DNA of 64,000 nucleotides from Altererythrobacter sp. (lineage in GTDB: Bacteria > Pseudomonadota > Alphaproteobacteria > Sphingomonadales > Sphingomonadaceae), in contig JAFKFN010000009.1 in assembly GCA_017308255.1 (NCBI GenBank), forward strand, positions 151,222-215,221, in the 5' to 3' direction. The position numbers and the translations under genes are program-made. The notes beneath the pieces were generated by a model. That model was not told the origin of the DNA, ran no database searches, and saw nothing but the letters and a program-made list of their open reading frames with translations. Below are positions 1-10,498 of the stretch, piece by piece. Each line of letters opens with the position of its first letter. Positions within the stretch are counted from its first letter, which is position 1.

Positions 1-591
1 CGACAAGGCCGCGCCCAGGGGATGCGCCGCCGACAGCCAGCGGGCGAACAGCGGTTCCAGCCCGAACTCTCGCCAACGGGCCAACTCGCGATCGAACGAG
101 GTGGCGAGCAAGCGGGCGAAGGCATCCCGATCGGGCGCCGGCCCCAACGCGGCGAGATTGCCCGTGGCGCGTTCCGCCAGGCTTGGCGCGCCCGCGAGAT
201 TCACGCCGATGCCGATCACCGCCGCATCGTCCACGCGTTCGAGCAGGATGCCGGACAGCTTCGCGCCCCGGAGCAGCAGGTCGTTCGGCCACTTGAGTTG
301 CAGCGCGCGCGGATTGCCCAGAAGGCCGATCACCGCCTCATAGGCGGCCATCGCGGTGACGAACGACAGGGTGGAGGCCAAGGGGTCCCGTGCGCCGAGC
401 CGCACCACGGTGGAGCCCATGAAATTACCCGGCGCATCCAGCCATCCGCGCCCCTGGCGCCCGCGCCCGGCGGTCTGCCGATCCGCAACCAGCCAGTAGC
501 CTTCGGGCACGGCTTCGCCCGCGCCCAGGCGCCGCAGCAGGTCGAGGCTGGTCGAGCCGGTTTCGGAAACGATCTCGATCGTGGGGGCCAA
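1..591 (-). CDS. birA: Biotin--[acetyl-CoA-carboxylase] ligase, partial (3' end outside window)
   Basis: The minus strand is open from position 591 to the window edge. It reads as a biotin protein ligase: an early TGST segment, the biotin/ATP loop GRGRQGRGW, then KWPNDLL and a GIGVN motif, all in the usual BirA order. It attaches biotin to the carrier subunit of acetyl-CoA carboxylase in the cytoplasm. No ATG is available, and TTG at 591, one base past the nuoN stop region, is the most likely start, so it is probably translated as the last gene of the nuo transcript. There is no room for an N-terminal helix-turn-helix, so this is the short non-regulatory BirA type. The C-terminus lies beyond the window. 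Confidence 0.9.
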   Translation of the reverse strand, partial: MAPTIEIVSETGSTSLDLLRRLGAGEAVPEGYWLVADRQTAGRGRQGRGWLDAPGNFMGSTVVRLGARDPLASTLSFVTAMAAYEAVIGLLGNPRALQLKWPNDLLLRGAKLSGILLERVDDAAVIGIGVNLAGAPSLAERATGNLAALGPAPDRDAFARLLATSFDRELARWREFGLEPLFARWLSAAHPLGAALS

Positions 592-592
592 G

Positions 593-2056
593 TCAGGCCA
601 GCAGGAACAGTGCCGCGGCGGCCTGATCCGCGAGATTGCCGAGCCAGGCCGTGAGCAGGAAGCCAAACGGCGAGATCAGCACGGTGCAGATCGCCAGCAG
701 CGCCCAGTGCACCCAATCGCTCTCGCCACGGATGGTATCGGCCGGTTCGTCGAAGAACATGATCTTGACGATCTTGATGTAATAGAAGGCGCTGATCACC
801 GAGGCAGCGATGCCGAGCACGGCCAGGGCGAACAGGCCCGCGTCCACCGCGGCCCAGAACACCACGAACTTGCCCCAGAAGCCGAACAGCGGCGGGATGC
901 CCGCCAGGCTGAACAGCTGGATCATGAAGCACCAGGCCAGCACCGGGCGGGTGCGCGAAAGGCCGGCTAGATCGGCGATGCCTTCGATCTGCTGGCCGTT
1001 CTCATCCTTCATCATCAGCACGACGACGAAGCTGCCCACGGTCATCACGACGTAGATCGCCAGATAGACCAGCATCGCGCTGACGCCGGCGGCAGTGGCC
1101 GCGGCCAGCCCGATCAGCAGGAAGCCGATGTTGTTGATCGAGGAATAGGCCAGCAGCCGCTTGATGTTGCTCTGGCCGATCGCCCCCACCGCGCCGACGA
1201 TGATCGACGCGAGCGCGGCGAAGATCACGATCGGGCGCCAGGCGTCGACCTCGCTCCCGAACATTTCCATCGCCACGCGCGCGGTAAGCGCCACCGAGGC
1301 CACCTTGGGGGCGCTGGCGAAGAACGTGGTCACCGGCGTGGGTGCGCCTTCATAGACGTCCGGCGTCCACATGTGGAACGGCACCGCGCTGATCTTGAAC
1401 GCCAGTCCCGCGAGCACGAACACCAGCCCGAACATCGCCCCGGTCGGCAATCCATTGCTAAGCGCGAGGTGGATGCCGTCGAAATCGGTCGTCCCGGTGA
1501 AGCCGTAGACCAGGCTCATGCCGAACAGCAGGATGCCGCTGGCCAGGGCGCCGAGCACGAAATACTTGAGGCCCGCTTCCGACGAACGCGTATCGCTGCG
1601 CAGGAACGCGGCGAGGACATAAGACGCCAGCGAATTCAGCTCCAGCCCGATGTAAAACGCGATCAGGTCGCCCGCGGAGACCATCACGCTCATGCCCACC
1701 ACGGCAAGCAGGACCAGCACCGGGAACTCGGCCCGCATCGCCCCGATCCGGCCGAAGAACGCCGGCGCCACCAGGATCGTCGCGCCGCTAGCGGCATAGA
1801 TCATCAGCTTGGCGAAACCGGCGAAGGCATCGGCGTGGAACTGCCCGCCGAACGCCAGCGTATCCGGCCCCGAGACCCCGGCGCAGACCGACGGCGCCAC
1901 CAGCACGAAGCACACAGCCAGCACCACGCAAGCGATCGTGCTGATCAGCTGCGATGCCTTGTCGCCCATCCACGCGGCGGCGAGCAGCAGCACGAGGCTG
2001 CTGACCGACAGCACCAGTTCGGGCACGATCAGCGAGAGAGACGCCGCGAAATCCAT
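593..2056 (-). CDS. nuoN: NADH-quinone oxidoreductase subunit N
   Basis: A 487-residue, very hydrophobic protein with about 14 membrane segments, matching NuoN in length. It has the antiporter-like core residues (PFHMWTPDVYEGAPTP around residue 230, conserved Lys in KRLLAYSS near 303). It is one of the three proton-pumping membrane-arm subunits of respiratory complex I. The ATG overlaps the nuoM stop by one base (TGATG), showing translational coupling. The birA frame begins almost immediately after its stop. Confidence 0.97.
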   Translation of the reverse strand: MDFAASLSLIVPELVLSVSSLVLLLAAAWMGDKASQLISTIACVVLAVCFVLVAPSVCAGVSGPDTLAFGGQFHADAFAGFAKLMIYAASGATILVAPAFFGRIGAMRAEFPVLVLLAVVGMSVMVSAGDLIAFYIGLELNSLASYVLAAFLRSDTRSSEAGLKYFVLGALASGILLFGMSLVYGFTGTTDFDGIHLALSNGLPTGAMFGLVFVLAGLAFKISAVPFHMWTPDVYEGAPTPVTTFFASAPKVASVALTARVAMEMFGSEVDAWRPIVIFAALASIIVGAVGAIGQSNIKRLLAYSSINNIGFLLIGLAAATAAGVSAMLVYLAIYVVMTVGSFVVVLMMKDENGQQIEGIADLAGLSRTRPVLAWCFMIQLFSLAGIPPLFGFWGKFVVFWAAVDAGLFALAVLGIAASVISAFYYIKIVKIMFFDEPADTIRGESDWVHWALLAICTVLISPFGFLLTAWLGNLADQAAAALFLLA

Positions 2057-3514
2057 CAGTGCGCCCCCTCGTGCGCGTCAGCTTGTGCAGCGGCCGCCCC
2101 ATGGAACGCCAGCCTGGCGTCTCCTTCCGGCGCGGCCACGGAAATGCGGGCGTTGAGCGTCTGGATGTCCTGCCGCATCGGAGCCAGGAAGCTCTCGGGA
2201 TAGACGCCCATCCACAGCACCACCGCGGCGAGCGAGCCGAGCATCACCCACTCACGCCCCGAAAGATCGGGCATCGCCGCCGCATCGGCATTCTTCTGCA
2301 CGCCGAAAGCCACGCGCCAGTAGAGATAGAGCATGTAAGCCGCGCCGAGGCTACTGCCGGTGATGAAGACCAGCGTCGCCGATGCTGGCCATGGTGAACA
2401 GCAGGAAGAACGTCGCATAATGCGGCATGTTGATCGCCAGGCCGCCGTAACGATCGATCTCACGCGTGTGCAGCCGGTCGTAGATCACGCCCACGCACAG
2501 GAACAGCGCGCCCGAGACCAGCCCGTGGCCGAGCATGACCATCATCCCGCCTTCGAGGCCCTGCACGTTGAACGCGAACAGGCCCACGGTGACAATCGCC
2601 ATGTGCGCCACAGAAGAATAGGCGATCAGCTTCTTCATGTCGTCCTGCACCAGCGCGATCAGGCTGGTGACGACCACCGCGATCATCGACAGCGCGAAGA
2701 TCAGCCAGGCGAACTGCGCGCTCGCTTCGGGAAACATCGGCAGGCTGAAGCGAATGAAGCCATAGCCGCCCATCTTCAGCAGCACGCCCGCCAGGATCAC
2801 CGAGCCGGCCGTGGGCGCCTGCACGTGCGCGTCGGGCAGCCAGGTGTGGAGCGGCCACATCGGCATTTTCACCGCGAAGCTGGCGAAAAAGGCCAGCCAC
2901 AGCCAGGTCTGCGCATGAACCGGGAAGCTGTAATTCATCAGCGTGGGGATGTCGCTGGTGCCCGCCTCGTTCGCCATCCACAGCATCGCGATCAGCATCA
3001 GCACCGAGCCGAGCAGCGTATAGAGGAAGAACTTGTAGGCGGCGTAAATCCGGTTCTGGCCGCCCCAGACGCCGATGATCAGGTACATCGGGATCAGGCC
3101 GGCCTCGAAGAAGATGTAGAACAGGAACAGATCCTGCGCGGAGAACACGCCGATCATCAGCACTTCCATGAACAGGAAGGTCGCCATGTATTCGCCGACG
3201 CGCTTTTCGATCGAGTGGCTGGCCAGGATGCAGATCGGCATCAGGAACACGCTGAGCATGATCAGCATCAGCGCGATGCCGTCGATACCCAGCGCCCACG
3301 AGAAGCCGGCGAAGATCGGCGCCCGCTCGGCGAACTGCCACTGCGCCCCGCCGATGTCGAAATTGGCCCACAGCACGATGCCGAGCACGAGATCGGCCAG
3401 CGTGGCGACCAGCGCGATCATGCGCGCGGCCTTGGCGCCGGCAAGCAGGCAGGCGACCGCGCCGACCATCGGCACGAGCAGCATCAGCGAAAGAATTGGA
3501 AAGCCCCCCATCAC
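2056..3514 (-). pseudogene. nuoM: NADH-quinone oxidoreductase subunit M, broken by an out-of-frame deletion
   Basis: The first 380 or so codons (from ATG at 3514, overlapping the nuoL stop by 4 bp) are a normal NuoM N-terminus with antiporter motifs ([30 protein letters not shown]). After FTMASIG, near 2380, the frame runs into a TAG at about 2351. The homologous reading continues in another frame from TGSSLGAAYMLYLYWRVAFG to the proper stop at 2056. Compared with the family, roughly 25 codons that normally carry the LPGTSGFVGEF segment are missing, so the lesion is a deletion as well as a frameshift. NuoM is a proton-pumping subunit of complex I. The gene is either truly inactivated in this strain or the assembly is wrong here; the intact flanking operon favours the second reading slightly. 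Confidence 0.85.
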
Positions 3515-5553
3515 GCCATCACCCAGGTCAGCGCGGCGACGAGGCCGAGCAGCATGATCAGCGCATAGCTGGTGAGATAGCCGGACTGTACCTTGCGAGC
3601 GACCACCGAGCCTTTCTCGACCACCCAGGCAATGCCGTTGGGGCCGAAGCGATCGATGATGCCGACATCACCCCGGCGCCAGAACAGCCGGCCGAACCAG
3701 AACGCCGGGCGCACGAACAGGAAGTTGTAAAGCTCGTCGAAATACCACTTGTTGAACAGGAAGCGGTAGATCGGCGCGAACTGCGTGGCCATCTTCGCCG
3801 GGATCGAGGTATCGCGGATATAGCACAGCCAGGCGATCGCGAAGCCGATCAGCATGACAATCGTCGCCGCCCACTTCACCGGCCACGGCACCGAATGCAT
3901 CGCGTGGATCAGGTGCTCGTTATAGGCAATGGCGCCGTTCCAGAAGCTCTCGCCCTCGATGAACGGGGTGTAGAACAGGAACCCGGCGAACACCGCGCCC
4001 AGCGACAGCACGCCGAGCGGCACGAGCATCGTCCACGGGCTCTCGTGCGGGTGATAGCCGCCGGTGGCCGCGGCATGATGCGGATCGGGAACGTCGTGCG
4101 CCACGTCGGCGCCGGCGCCCTCGAACGCGGGATCGTCATGCTCGCCATGGACGGCATGCTGGATGTGCTCGCTCTCGATCCAGCGCGGCTTGCCCCAGAA
4201 GGTCAGGAACATCAGCCGCCACGAATAGAAGCTGGTCAGCAGCGCGGCGAAAGTGCCGAGCCAGAACGCCGTGCGGCCCATCTCGCTGCCGCTGGCGAAC
4301 GCCGCCTCTAGGATCGAGTCCTTGGAATAGAAGCCGGCAAAGCCGAACACGCCCGCGAGGCCCACGCCGGTGATCGCCAGCGTGCCGGCCATCATTGCCC
4401 AGAACGTGAGCGGGATCTCCTTACGCAGCGCGCCATAATACCGCATGTCCTGCTCGTGATGCATCGCATGGATCACGCTGCCTGCGCCCAGGAACAGCAG
4501 CGCCTTGAAGAAGGCGTGCGTGAACAGGTGGAACATCGCCGCGCCATAGGCGCCCACGCCCGCGGCGAAGAACATATAGCCGAGCTGGCTGCACGTCGAA
4601 TAGGCGATCACCCGCTTGATGTCCCACTGGGTGGTGCCCACCGTGGCGGCGAAGAAGCAGGTCGCGGCGCCGATGAAGGTGACGAACGTCAGCGCGGCCG
4701 GCGCAGCTTCGAACATCGGCGAAAGGCGGCAGACCATGAAGACGCCGGCGGTGACCATGGTGGCCGCGTGGATCAGCGCGGAAACCGGCGTCGGGCCTTC
4801 CATCGCATCCGGCAACCAGGTGTGCAGGCCGAGCTGCGCCGACTTGCCCATCGCACCGACGAACAGCAGCAGGCACAGCACCGTCATCGTATCGACGCGC
4901 AAGCCGACGAAACCGATGGTCGAGGCGCCCTTCATCGCCGGCGCGGCGGCGAGGATCTCGGGGATCGACACGGTCTGGAACACCAGGAACGTGCCGAAAA
5001 TGCCCAGCATGAAGCCGAGGTCGCCCACGCGGTTGACCACGAAGGCCTTGATCGCCGCGGCATTGGCGCTGGGCTTCTTGAACCAGAACCCGATCAGCAG
5101 ATAGCTGGCGAGGCCGACGCCCTCCCAGCCGAAGAACATCTGCACCAGGTTGTCGGCCGTCACCAGCATCAGCATCGCGAAGGTGAACAGGCTGAGATAG
5201 GCGAAAAACCGCGGCTGATCCGGGTCTTCGGCCATGTAGCCCCAGCTGTAGAGATGGACGAGCGCCGAGACGGTCGTCACCACCACCAACATCACCGCCG
5301 TCAACGTATCGACTCTCAGCGCCCAGTCGAACGTCAGGCTGCCCGATTGCACCCAGTGCAGCACGGGCGTGACCGTCGCCGGTGCATCGCCGCCGAGATA
5401 GGTGAGGAAAATCGGCCAGCTGAGCGCGCACGACAGGAACAGCGCGCCCGTGGTGATCGATTTGGCGGCCACATTGCCCAGGGCGCGGTTGCCCAGCCCG
5501 GCGATGATCGCCGCGAGCAAAGGCGCGAAAACAATGATCAGAATCGGGGGCAC
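3511..5553 (-). CDS. nuoL: NADH-quinone oxidoreductase subunit L
   Basis: A 680-residue protein with about 16 membrane helices and the long C-terminal lateral helix region typical of NuoL. It shows [18 protein letters not shown] near residue 140 and [27 protein letters not shown] near 240, the antiporter signature, with [15 protein letters not shown] after it. It is the distal proton-pumping subunit of complex I. The start is GTG at 5553, three bases after the nuoK stop and behind an AAGG. A His-rich cytoplasmic or periplasmic loop lies around residues 465-500. The stop overlaps the nuoM ATG. Confidence 0.97.
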   Translation of the reverse strand: MPPILIIVFAPLLAAIIAGLGNRALGNVAAKSITTGALFLSCALSWPIFLTYLGGDAPATVTPVLHWVQSGSLTFDWALRVDTLTAVMLVVVTTVSALVHLYSWGYMAEDPDQPRFFAYLSLFTFAMLMLVTADNLVQMFFGWEGVGLASYLLIGFWFKKPSANAAAIKAFVVNRVGDLGFMLGIFGTFLVFQTVSIPEILAAAPAMKGASTIGFVGLRVDTMTVLCLLLFVGAMGKSAQLGLHTWLPDAMEGPTPVSALIHAATMVTAGVFMVCRLSPMFEAAPAALTFVTFIGAATCFFAATVGTTQWDIKRVIAYSTCSQLGYMFFAAGVGAYGAAMFHLFTHAFFKALLFLGAGSVIHAMHHEQDMRYYGALRKEIPLTFWAMMAGTLAITGVGLAGVFGFAGFYSKDSILEAAFASGSEMGRTAFWLGTFAALLTSFYSWRLMFLTFWGKPRWIESEHIQHAVHGEHDDPAFEGAGADVAHDVPDPHHAAATGGYHPHESPWTMLVPLGVLSLGAVFAGFLFYTPFIEGESFWNGAIAYNEHLIHAMHSVPWPVKWAATIVMLIGFAIAWLCYIRDTSIPAKMATQFAPIYRFLFNKWYFDELYNFLFVRPAFWFGRLFWRRGDVGIIDRFGPNGIAWVVEKGSVVARKVQSGYLTSYALIMLLGLVAALTWVMA

Positions 5554-5556
5554 GCC

Positions 5557-5862
5557 TTATCCCTTCAGCCGGTCGACGCTATCGACCGCGATGGTGCCGC
5601 GGCTGCGGAAATAACTGACCAGGATCGCCAGGCCGATCGCCGCCTCGCCCGCGGCCACGGTCAGCACGAACATGGCGAAGATCTGCCCGGTGAGATCGTG
5701 GAGGAAAGCGCTGAACGCCACCAGGTTGAGATTCACCGCCAGGAGGATCAGCTCGATCGCCATCAGGATGATGATCACGTTCTTGCGGTTGAGGAAAATG
5801 CCGAGAACGCCGAGCACGAACAGGATCGAGCTGACGACGACGTAATGTTCGATTCCGATCAT
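5557..5862 (-). CDS. nuoK: NADH-quinone oxidoreductase subunit K
   Basis: A 101-residue protein with three membrane helices, exactly the family length. The conserved Glu-containing helix reads [17 protein letters not shown], and a second buried Glu sits in [13 protein letters not shown]; both are part of the proton path of complex I. It lies between nuoJ and nuoL with short spacers, as in all standard nuo operons. Confidence 0.97.
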   Translation of the reverse strand: MIGIEHYVVVSSILFVLGVLGIFLNRKNVIIILMAIELILLAVNLNLVAFSAFLHDLTGQIFAMFVLTVAAGEAAIGLAILVSYFRSRGTIAVDSVDRLKG

Positions 5863-5887
5863 GCCGCCTCTCCGGGGAAAACCGCGC

Positions 5888-6508
5888 TCACAGCTGCACC
5901 CCCCCGCCCACTTCCGGCCGGGTGTTGACCGTCGCTTCCGACGGCTTGCGGGCGTTCTGCCGGGCGATGTCCTGCTGCCCGCGATAGGCGCGCCGCTCGC
6001 GATGGGTGAGCACGATCGCGCCGACCATCGCCACCAGCAGGATCAGGCCGGCGGTTTCGAACAGGAACAGGTACTTGCCGTAGAGGACCGCGCCGATGCT
6101 ATCGATGTTGCCGCGGCCGGGCAGCGCCGCCGCCGCGCCGTCTGGAATGCCGAGTTGCAGCGCGCCAGCGCGATAGGCGCCGATGCCCAGCACCAGCTCC
6201 GCGATCAGCACCAGCGCCACGGCGATGCCCAGCGGGAAGTTGCGCACGAAGCCCGCACGCAGTTCCGCGAAGTCGATGTTGAGCATCATGACCACGAACA
6301 GGAACAGCACCGCGACCGCGCCGACATAGACGATGACCAGCAGCATCGCGATGAACTCGGCCCCGACGATGATCATCAGGCCGGCGGCGTTGAAGAACGC
6401 CAGGATCAGCCACAGCACAGAATGCACCGGGTTGCGCGCCAGAATGGTCAGCGCGCCGCTGGCGATCATCAGCACGGCGAAGAGGTAAAAGGCGATTGCT
6501 TGAATCAT
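5888..6508 (-). CDS. nuoJ: NADH-quinone oxidoreductase subunit J
   Basis: 206 residues with five predicted membrane helices. The NuoJ signature [19 protein letters not shown] (the pi-bulge helix near the quinone/E-channel region) is at about residues 61-79. It is a membrane-arm subunit of complex I. The C-terminal tail is hydrophilic and rich in Arg and Gln. It is separated from nuoI by 136 bp that contain a palindromic repeat, the widest gap between nuoI and nuoN. Confidence 0.97.
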   Translation of the reverse strand: MIQAIAFYLFAVLMIASGALTILARNPVHSVLWLILAFFNAAGLMIIVGAEFIAMLLVIVYVGAVAVLFLFVVMMLNIDFAELRAGFVRNFPLGIAVALVLIAELVLGIGAYRAGALQLGIPDGAAAALPGRGNIDSIGAVLYGKYLFLFETAGLILLVAMVGAIVLTHRERRAYRGQQDIARQNARKPSEATVNTRPEVGGGVQL

Positions 6509-6520
6509 GTCTTACCTCTT

Positions 6521-6604
6521 CGTCACCCCCGCGAAAGCGGAGGCCCAGTCGGCTCGGGCGCCGCGCGCAACGCCCTGGATTCCCGCTTTCGCGGGAATGA
6601 CGAG
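6521..6604. repeat. Intergenic palindromic repeat between nuoI and nuoJ
   Basis: An imperfect inverted repeat: the left arm (6521-6550) has the core CCCGCGAAAGCGG, and the right arm (6574-6604) has the core TTCCCGCTTTCGCGGGAATGACG, with a spacer of about 20 bp. The same family occurs at 8194-8276. Each arm is itself a small hairpin, so the transcribed element can fold into a long stem. It resembles REP-type dispersed elements of sphingomonads and may stabilise or attenuate the nuo mRNA. Confidence 0.8.
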
Positions 6605-6644
6605 GGTGAGAGGAATCAAAGGGGTGCCAGTCACGCCGCGCCGC

Positions 6645-7130
6645 CTAGCGATAGGGCGCGTCGGCTTCAAGGTTCGCGGCGATGGCCCGCTCCCACTTGT
6701 CCCCGTTGGCCAGCAGTTTCGCCTTGTCGTAGAGCAGTTCTTCCCGCGTTTCCGTGGTGAATTCGAAGTTCGGCCCTTCGACGATCGCATCCACCGGGCA
6801 TGCTTCCTGGCAGAAGCCGCAGTAGATGCACTTGGTCATGTCGATGTCATAGCGCGTGGTGCGCCGGCTGCCGTCCTCGCGCGGCTCGGCCTCGATGGTG
6901 ATCGCCTGGGCCGGACAGACTGCTTCGCACAGCTTGCAGGCGATGCAGCGCTCTTCGCCATTGGGATAACGGCGCAGCGCGTGCTCGCCCCGGAAGCGCG
7001 GGCTCAAGGCGTTCTTCTCGAACGGGAAGTTGATCGTCGCCTTGGGCCTGAAGAAATACTTCAGCGTCAGCCAGTGGGCCTGGATGAACTCCCACAGCGT
7101 GAACGACTTGATAAACTGCGCGACGGTCAT
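6645..7130 (-). CDS. nuoI: NADH-quinone oxidoreductase subunit I, two [4Fe-4S] ferredoxin-like
   Basis: 161 residues with two tandem ferredoxin motifs, [12 protein letters not shown] and [12 protein letters not shown], which carry clusters N6a and N6b that pass electrons from the peripheral arm toward quinone. An amphipathic N-terminus ([22 protein letters not shown]) anchors it at the membrane. ATG at 7130 is chosen because it overlaps the nuoH stop by 4 bp (ATGA); a longer in-frame extension upstream lies inside nuoH and is not homologous. Confidence 0.97.
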   Translation of the reverse strand: MTVAQFIKSFTLWEFIQAHWLTLKYFFRPKATINFPFEKNALSPRFRGEHALRRYPNGEERCIACKLCEAVCPAQAITIEAEPREDGSRRTTRYDIDMTKCIYCGFCQEACPVDAIVEGPNFEFTTETREELLYDKAKLLANGDKWERAIAANLEADAPYR

Positions 7131-8176
7131 GAAAAATGTCCGGTAGCCATCAGGTAGCCGCTGATCAGGACGACCCACAGGAGCGAGAAGGGCAGGAAAA
7201 TCTTCCATCCCAGCCGCATGAGCTGGTCATAGCGATAGCGGGGCACGGTCGCCTTCACCCAGCTGAAGATGAAGAAGAAGAACAGGATCTTGGCAAAGAA
7301 CCAGATCCAGCCCGGAATCCAGTAGAGCGGCGCCCAGTCGAGCGGGGGCAGCCAGCCGCCGAAGAACAGAATGGCGTTGAGCGCGCACATCAGCAGCACG
7401 TTGGCGTATTCACCCAGCCAGAACAGCGCGAAGCTCATGCTGGAATATTCGGTCTGGTAACCGGCGACCAGCTCGCTTTCCGCCTCGGTCAGGTCGAACG
7501 GCGTGCGCGCCGTTTCGGCCATGCTGGAGATCAGGAACACCACCCACATCGGGAACAGCAGCACGTTGAACCAGAACCCGTTGACGATCCCCAGTCCGTG
7601 CCCGCGCTGGGCCTCGATGATCGCGTTCAGGTTGAAGCTGCCGGCCCACAGCACCACGCAGATCAGGATGAAGCCGATCGAGACTTCATAGGAAATCATC
7701 TGGGCCGCGGCCCGCATGGCACTGAAGAACGGGTATTTCGAGTTGGACGCCCACCCTGAGATGACCACGCCGTAAACCCCCAGCGAACTGATCGCGAGGA
7801 TGTAGAGCAGGCCGACGTTGATATCCGCCAGCACCGCGCCGGAATTGAACGGGATCACCGCCCAGGCCATCAGCGCCACGGTGAAGGTGACGATCGGGGC
7901 GATCAGGAACAGGCCCTTGTTCGCCGCGCTGGGGATGATGGTTTCCTGCAGGAATACCTTGAGCCCGTCGGCAAAGCTTTGCAGCAGGCCGAACGGCCCG
8001 ACCACGTTGGGCCCGCGCCGCAGCGCCATCGCCGCCCAGATCTTGCGGTCGGCATAGATGATCATCGCCACCGCCAGCATCAGCGGCAGGGCGATCAGCA
8101 GGATGCCGCAGATCGTCGCGACGAACCACGCCCAGTCGGAGTTCATGTGAAGCTGGTTTTCGAAGAAGGCGGTCAC
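7127..8176 (-). CDS. nuoH: NADH-quinone oxidoreductase subunit H
   Basis: 349 residues with eight or nine membrane helices. Hallmarks include [25 protein letters not shown] near residue 45 and [21 protein letters not shown] near 215, the acidic loop that forms the quinone-entry/E-channel region of complex I. The start is taken as GTG at 8176, about 9 nt after an AAGG; another in-frame GTG at 8185 abuts that AAGG too closely. It is preceded by a palindromic repeat that separates it from nuoG. Confidence 0.95.
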   Translation of the reverse strand: MTAFFENQLHMNSDWAWFVATICGILLIALPLMLAVAMIIYADRKIWAAMALRRGPNVVGPFGLLQSFADGLKVFLQETIIPSAANKGLFLIAPIVTFTVALMAWAVIPFNSGAVLADINVGLLYILAISSLGVYGVVISGWASNSKYPFFSAMRAAAQMISYEVSIGFILICVVLWAGSFNLNAIIEAQRGHGLGIVNGFWFNVLLFPMWVVFLISSMAETARTPFDLTEAESELVAGYQTEYSSMSFALFWLGEYANVLLMCALNAILFFGGWLPPLDWAPLYWIPGWIWFFAKILFFFFIFSWVKATVPRYRYDQLMRLGWKIFLPFSLLWVVLISGYLMATGHFS

Positions 8177-8193
8177 GACACACACCCTTCATT

Positions 8194-8276
8194 CGTCATT
8201 CCCGCGAAAGCGGGAACCCAGGGCGTCGCAGGCGCCTTCGGAGCCGACTGGGTTCCCGCTTTCGCGGGGATGGCGA
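8194..8276. repeat. Intergenic palindromic repeat between nuoG and nuoH
   Basis: A near-perfect inverted repeat. The left arm (about 8193-8221) has core CATTCCCGCGAAAGCGGGAA followed by CCCAG; the right arm (about 8248-8277) begins CTGGG and has core TTCCCGCTTTCGCGGGGATG. It is the same family as 6521-6604. Its position inside a co-transcribed operon means it is present in the mRNA. Confidence 0.85.
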
Positions 8277-8291
8277 GGTTATGAACGATCC

Positions 8292-10280
8292 TCATTCCGC
8301 CGCCTCCGCGAAATCTTCGCCGTGGAGCAATTCGGCGGAGCAGCGCTGCATCGTGTGGCTCGCCCGTGCGATCGGGTTGGTCAGGTAGAAATCCTTGATC
8401 GGATAGACGATCGCGCCCGCGGCTTTCGCCTTGGCATCGGCCTTGGGCAGCGGGCCGTAATCCGCCAGCCCTTCCCGGCCCAGCGCCGGAACCGCGGCGG
8501 CCATGGCGGCACGCAGCTCGGTGAAGCTGTCGAACCCGACGTTGACGCCCAGGGCATCGGCCAGCGCGCGCAGGATCGTCCAGTCTTCGCGCGCGTCACC
8601 GGGCGCGAACACGGCCTTGTCGGCGAGCTGAACGCGGCCTTCGGTGTTGACGTAAGTGCCGGGCTTTTCGGTGTAGGCGCTGGCCGGAAGGATCACGTCG
8701 GCGGCATGAGCGCCCTTGTCGCCGTGATGGCCGATATAGACCTTCAGCGCATCGCCGAACGCGCTGTAATCCACCTCGTCCGCGCCGAGCGAGAGCAGCA
8801 ACTTGGGCTTGGCGTTCACCATGTCGGCGATCCCGCCCTTTTGCGCGAAGCCGAGCATCAGCGCGCCCATCCGCGCGGCGGAGAAGTGCAGCACGTTGAA
8901 GCCCGCGTTCCAGGCCTGCGCCAGCGCCAGCGCCGGATGAAGCGCCCCGGCGACCAGCCCGCCGCCGCCGACGATCACCGCCGGCCGCTCCGCCTTGCTC
9001 ATCACCTCGCCGACATGGCCGGGCAGCTTGTGCAGCACGCCCGCGTCTTCACCGAGGAATTCGGCGGGGAAAGTGGTTTCCCAATGCGGGCCGACGATGA
9101 AGACTTTCGCCCCGCGCTTCACCGCCTTGCGCAGCCGGGCATTGAGCAGCGGCGCTTCCCAGCGCACATGGCTGCCGACGATCAGGATGGCGTCGGCCTC
9201 TTCGATCCCGGCGAACGTGCTGTTGAAATTGACCAGGGCGAGGCTGTCGGTCGGATAGCTCATGCCGGTCTGCCGGCTTTCCAGCAGGTCCGAACCCAGC
9301 GCCGCGAGCAGCGCCTTGGCGGCGAACATCGTCTCGCAATCGACAAGGTCGCCGGCCACGGCCGCGACGCTGCTGCCCGCCTTCGCCTTGGCGATCGCGG
9401 TAAAGGCTTCGTCCCAGCTCGCCTGTTGCAACCGGCCCTTCTTGCGGAGCCAGACCTTGTCCAACCGGCGCAGCGCCAGGCCATCCACCTGATAGCGCGC
9501 CTTGTCGCTGATCCATTCCTCGTTCACGTCATCGTTGATGCGCGGCAGCACGCGCAGCACCGCGCCGCCCCGGCTGTCCACGCGGATATTGGCGCCCATG
9601 GCATCGGAAACGTCGATCGAGAGCGTCTTGCTCAGCTCCCACGGCCGCGCTTCATAGGCATAGGGCCGGCTGGTCAGCGCGCCCACCGGGCACAGGTCGA
9701 TCACGTTGGCGCTCAGCTCGTGCTTGGCCGCGTGTTCGAGATACGTGGTGATCTGCATGTCCTCGCCGCGATAGAGCGCGCCGATCTCGTCCACGCCGGC
9801 CACTTCTTCGGAGAAGCGCACGCAGCGGGTGCAGTGGATGCAGCGGGTCATGATCGTCTTGACCAGCGGGCCCATGTATTTTTCGGTGACGGCGCGCTTG
9901 TTCTCTTCATAGCGCGAGGCGCCGCGGCCATAGGCTATCGCCTGGTCCTGCAAGTCGCATTCGCCGCCCTGGTCGCAGATCGGACAATCGAGCGGGTGGT
10001 TGATGAGCAGGAACTCCATCACCCCTTCGCGCGCCGTCCTGACCATGTCGCTGTCGGTGCGGATTTCCTGGCCGTCCGCAGCCGGCAGGGCGCAGCTTGC
10101 CTGCGGCTTCGGCGGCCCGGGCTTCACCTCCACCAGGCACATCCGGCAATTGCCGGCGATGCTCAGCCGCTCATGATAGCAGAAGCGCGGGATTTCCTTG
10201 CCGGCCAGTTCGCAGGCCTGGAGGACCGTGGCACCATGGGGCACCTCGATCTCCTGTCCGTCGACGGTGACTTTGGGCAT
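8292..10280 (-). CDS. nuoG: NADH-quinone oxidoreductase subunit G
   Basis: 662 residues. The N-terminal ferredoxin domain has [2Fe-2S] cysteines at 34, 45, 48 and 63. It is followed by the His-Cys motif HPLDCPICDQGGEC (cluster N5), RCIHCTRC...CPVGAL (cluster N4), and a C-terminal molybdopterin-oxidoreductase-like domain without evident cofactor role. It is the largest electron-transfer subunit of the complex I peripheral arm. ATG at 10280 gives the family N-terminus (MPKVTVDGQEIEVP); a slightly longer frame is possible. Upstream is 218 bp without a gene, with a weak hairpin. Confidence 0.97.
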   Translation of the reverse strand: MPKVTVDGQEIEVPHGATVLQACELAGKEIPRFCYHERLSIAGNCRMCLVEVKPGPPKPQASCALPAADGQEIRTDSDMVRTAREGVMEFLLINHPLDCPICDQGGECDLQDQAIAYGRGASRYEENKRAVTEKYMGPLVKTIMTRCIHCTRCVRFSEEVAGVDEIGALYRGEDMQITTYLEHAAKHELSANVIDLCPVGALTSRPYAYEARPWELSKTLSIDVSDAMGANIRVDSRGGAVLRVLPRINDDVNEEWISDKARYQVDGLALRRLDKVWLRKKGRLQQASWDEAFTAIAKAKAGSSVAAVAGDLVDCETMFAAKALLAALGSDLLESRQTGMSYPTDSLALVNFNSTFAGIEEADAILIVGSHVRWEAPLLNARLRKAVKRGAKVFIVGPHWETTFPAEFLGEDAGVLHKLPGHVGEVMSKAERPAVIVGGGGLVAGALHPALALAQAWNAGFNVLHFSAARMGALMLGFAQKGGIADMVNAKPKLLLSLGADEVDYSAFGDALKVYIGHHGDKGAHAADVILPASAYTEKPGTYVNTEGRVQLADKAVFAPGDAREDWTILRALADALGVNVGFDSFTELRAAMAAAVPALGREGLADYGPLPKADAKAKAAGAIVYPIKDFYLTNPIARASHTMQRCSAELLHGEDFAEAAE

Positions 10281-10405
10281 GGATCTTCCTGTTGAGACAC
10301 GACTGGACAATGGGGAGACTCCGAACGAGCCGCCCCGAACGCGCGGGCCGTCTCTGTCCGAGGGAGCACATCAGTGCAACCCCGTTTTATCCTGCTCGCA
10401 CAGAC

Positions 10406-10425
10406 AAAGGCGCCGAAAGCGCCTT
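10406..10425 (-). terminator. Possible hairpin terminator after the nuoF-nuoG orphan gene
   Basis: On the minus strand AAGGCGC-TTTCG-GCGCCTTT forms a 7-bp stem followed by only a short T stretch (TTTGTC). It lies between the orphan secreted-protein gene and nuoG. It may attenuate rather than end transcription, since nuoG needs to be expressed with the operon or from a promoter of its own in this gap. None could be recognised with confidence. Confidence 0.35.
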
Positions 10426-10498
10426 CGATCCACTTTTTCCGCGGATTTCCGCGCCGGATCGGGGCTTGCCAGACTTGGCTCCGGCGCTGTCCGGCGCG

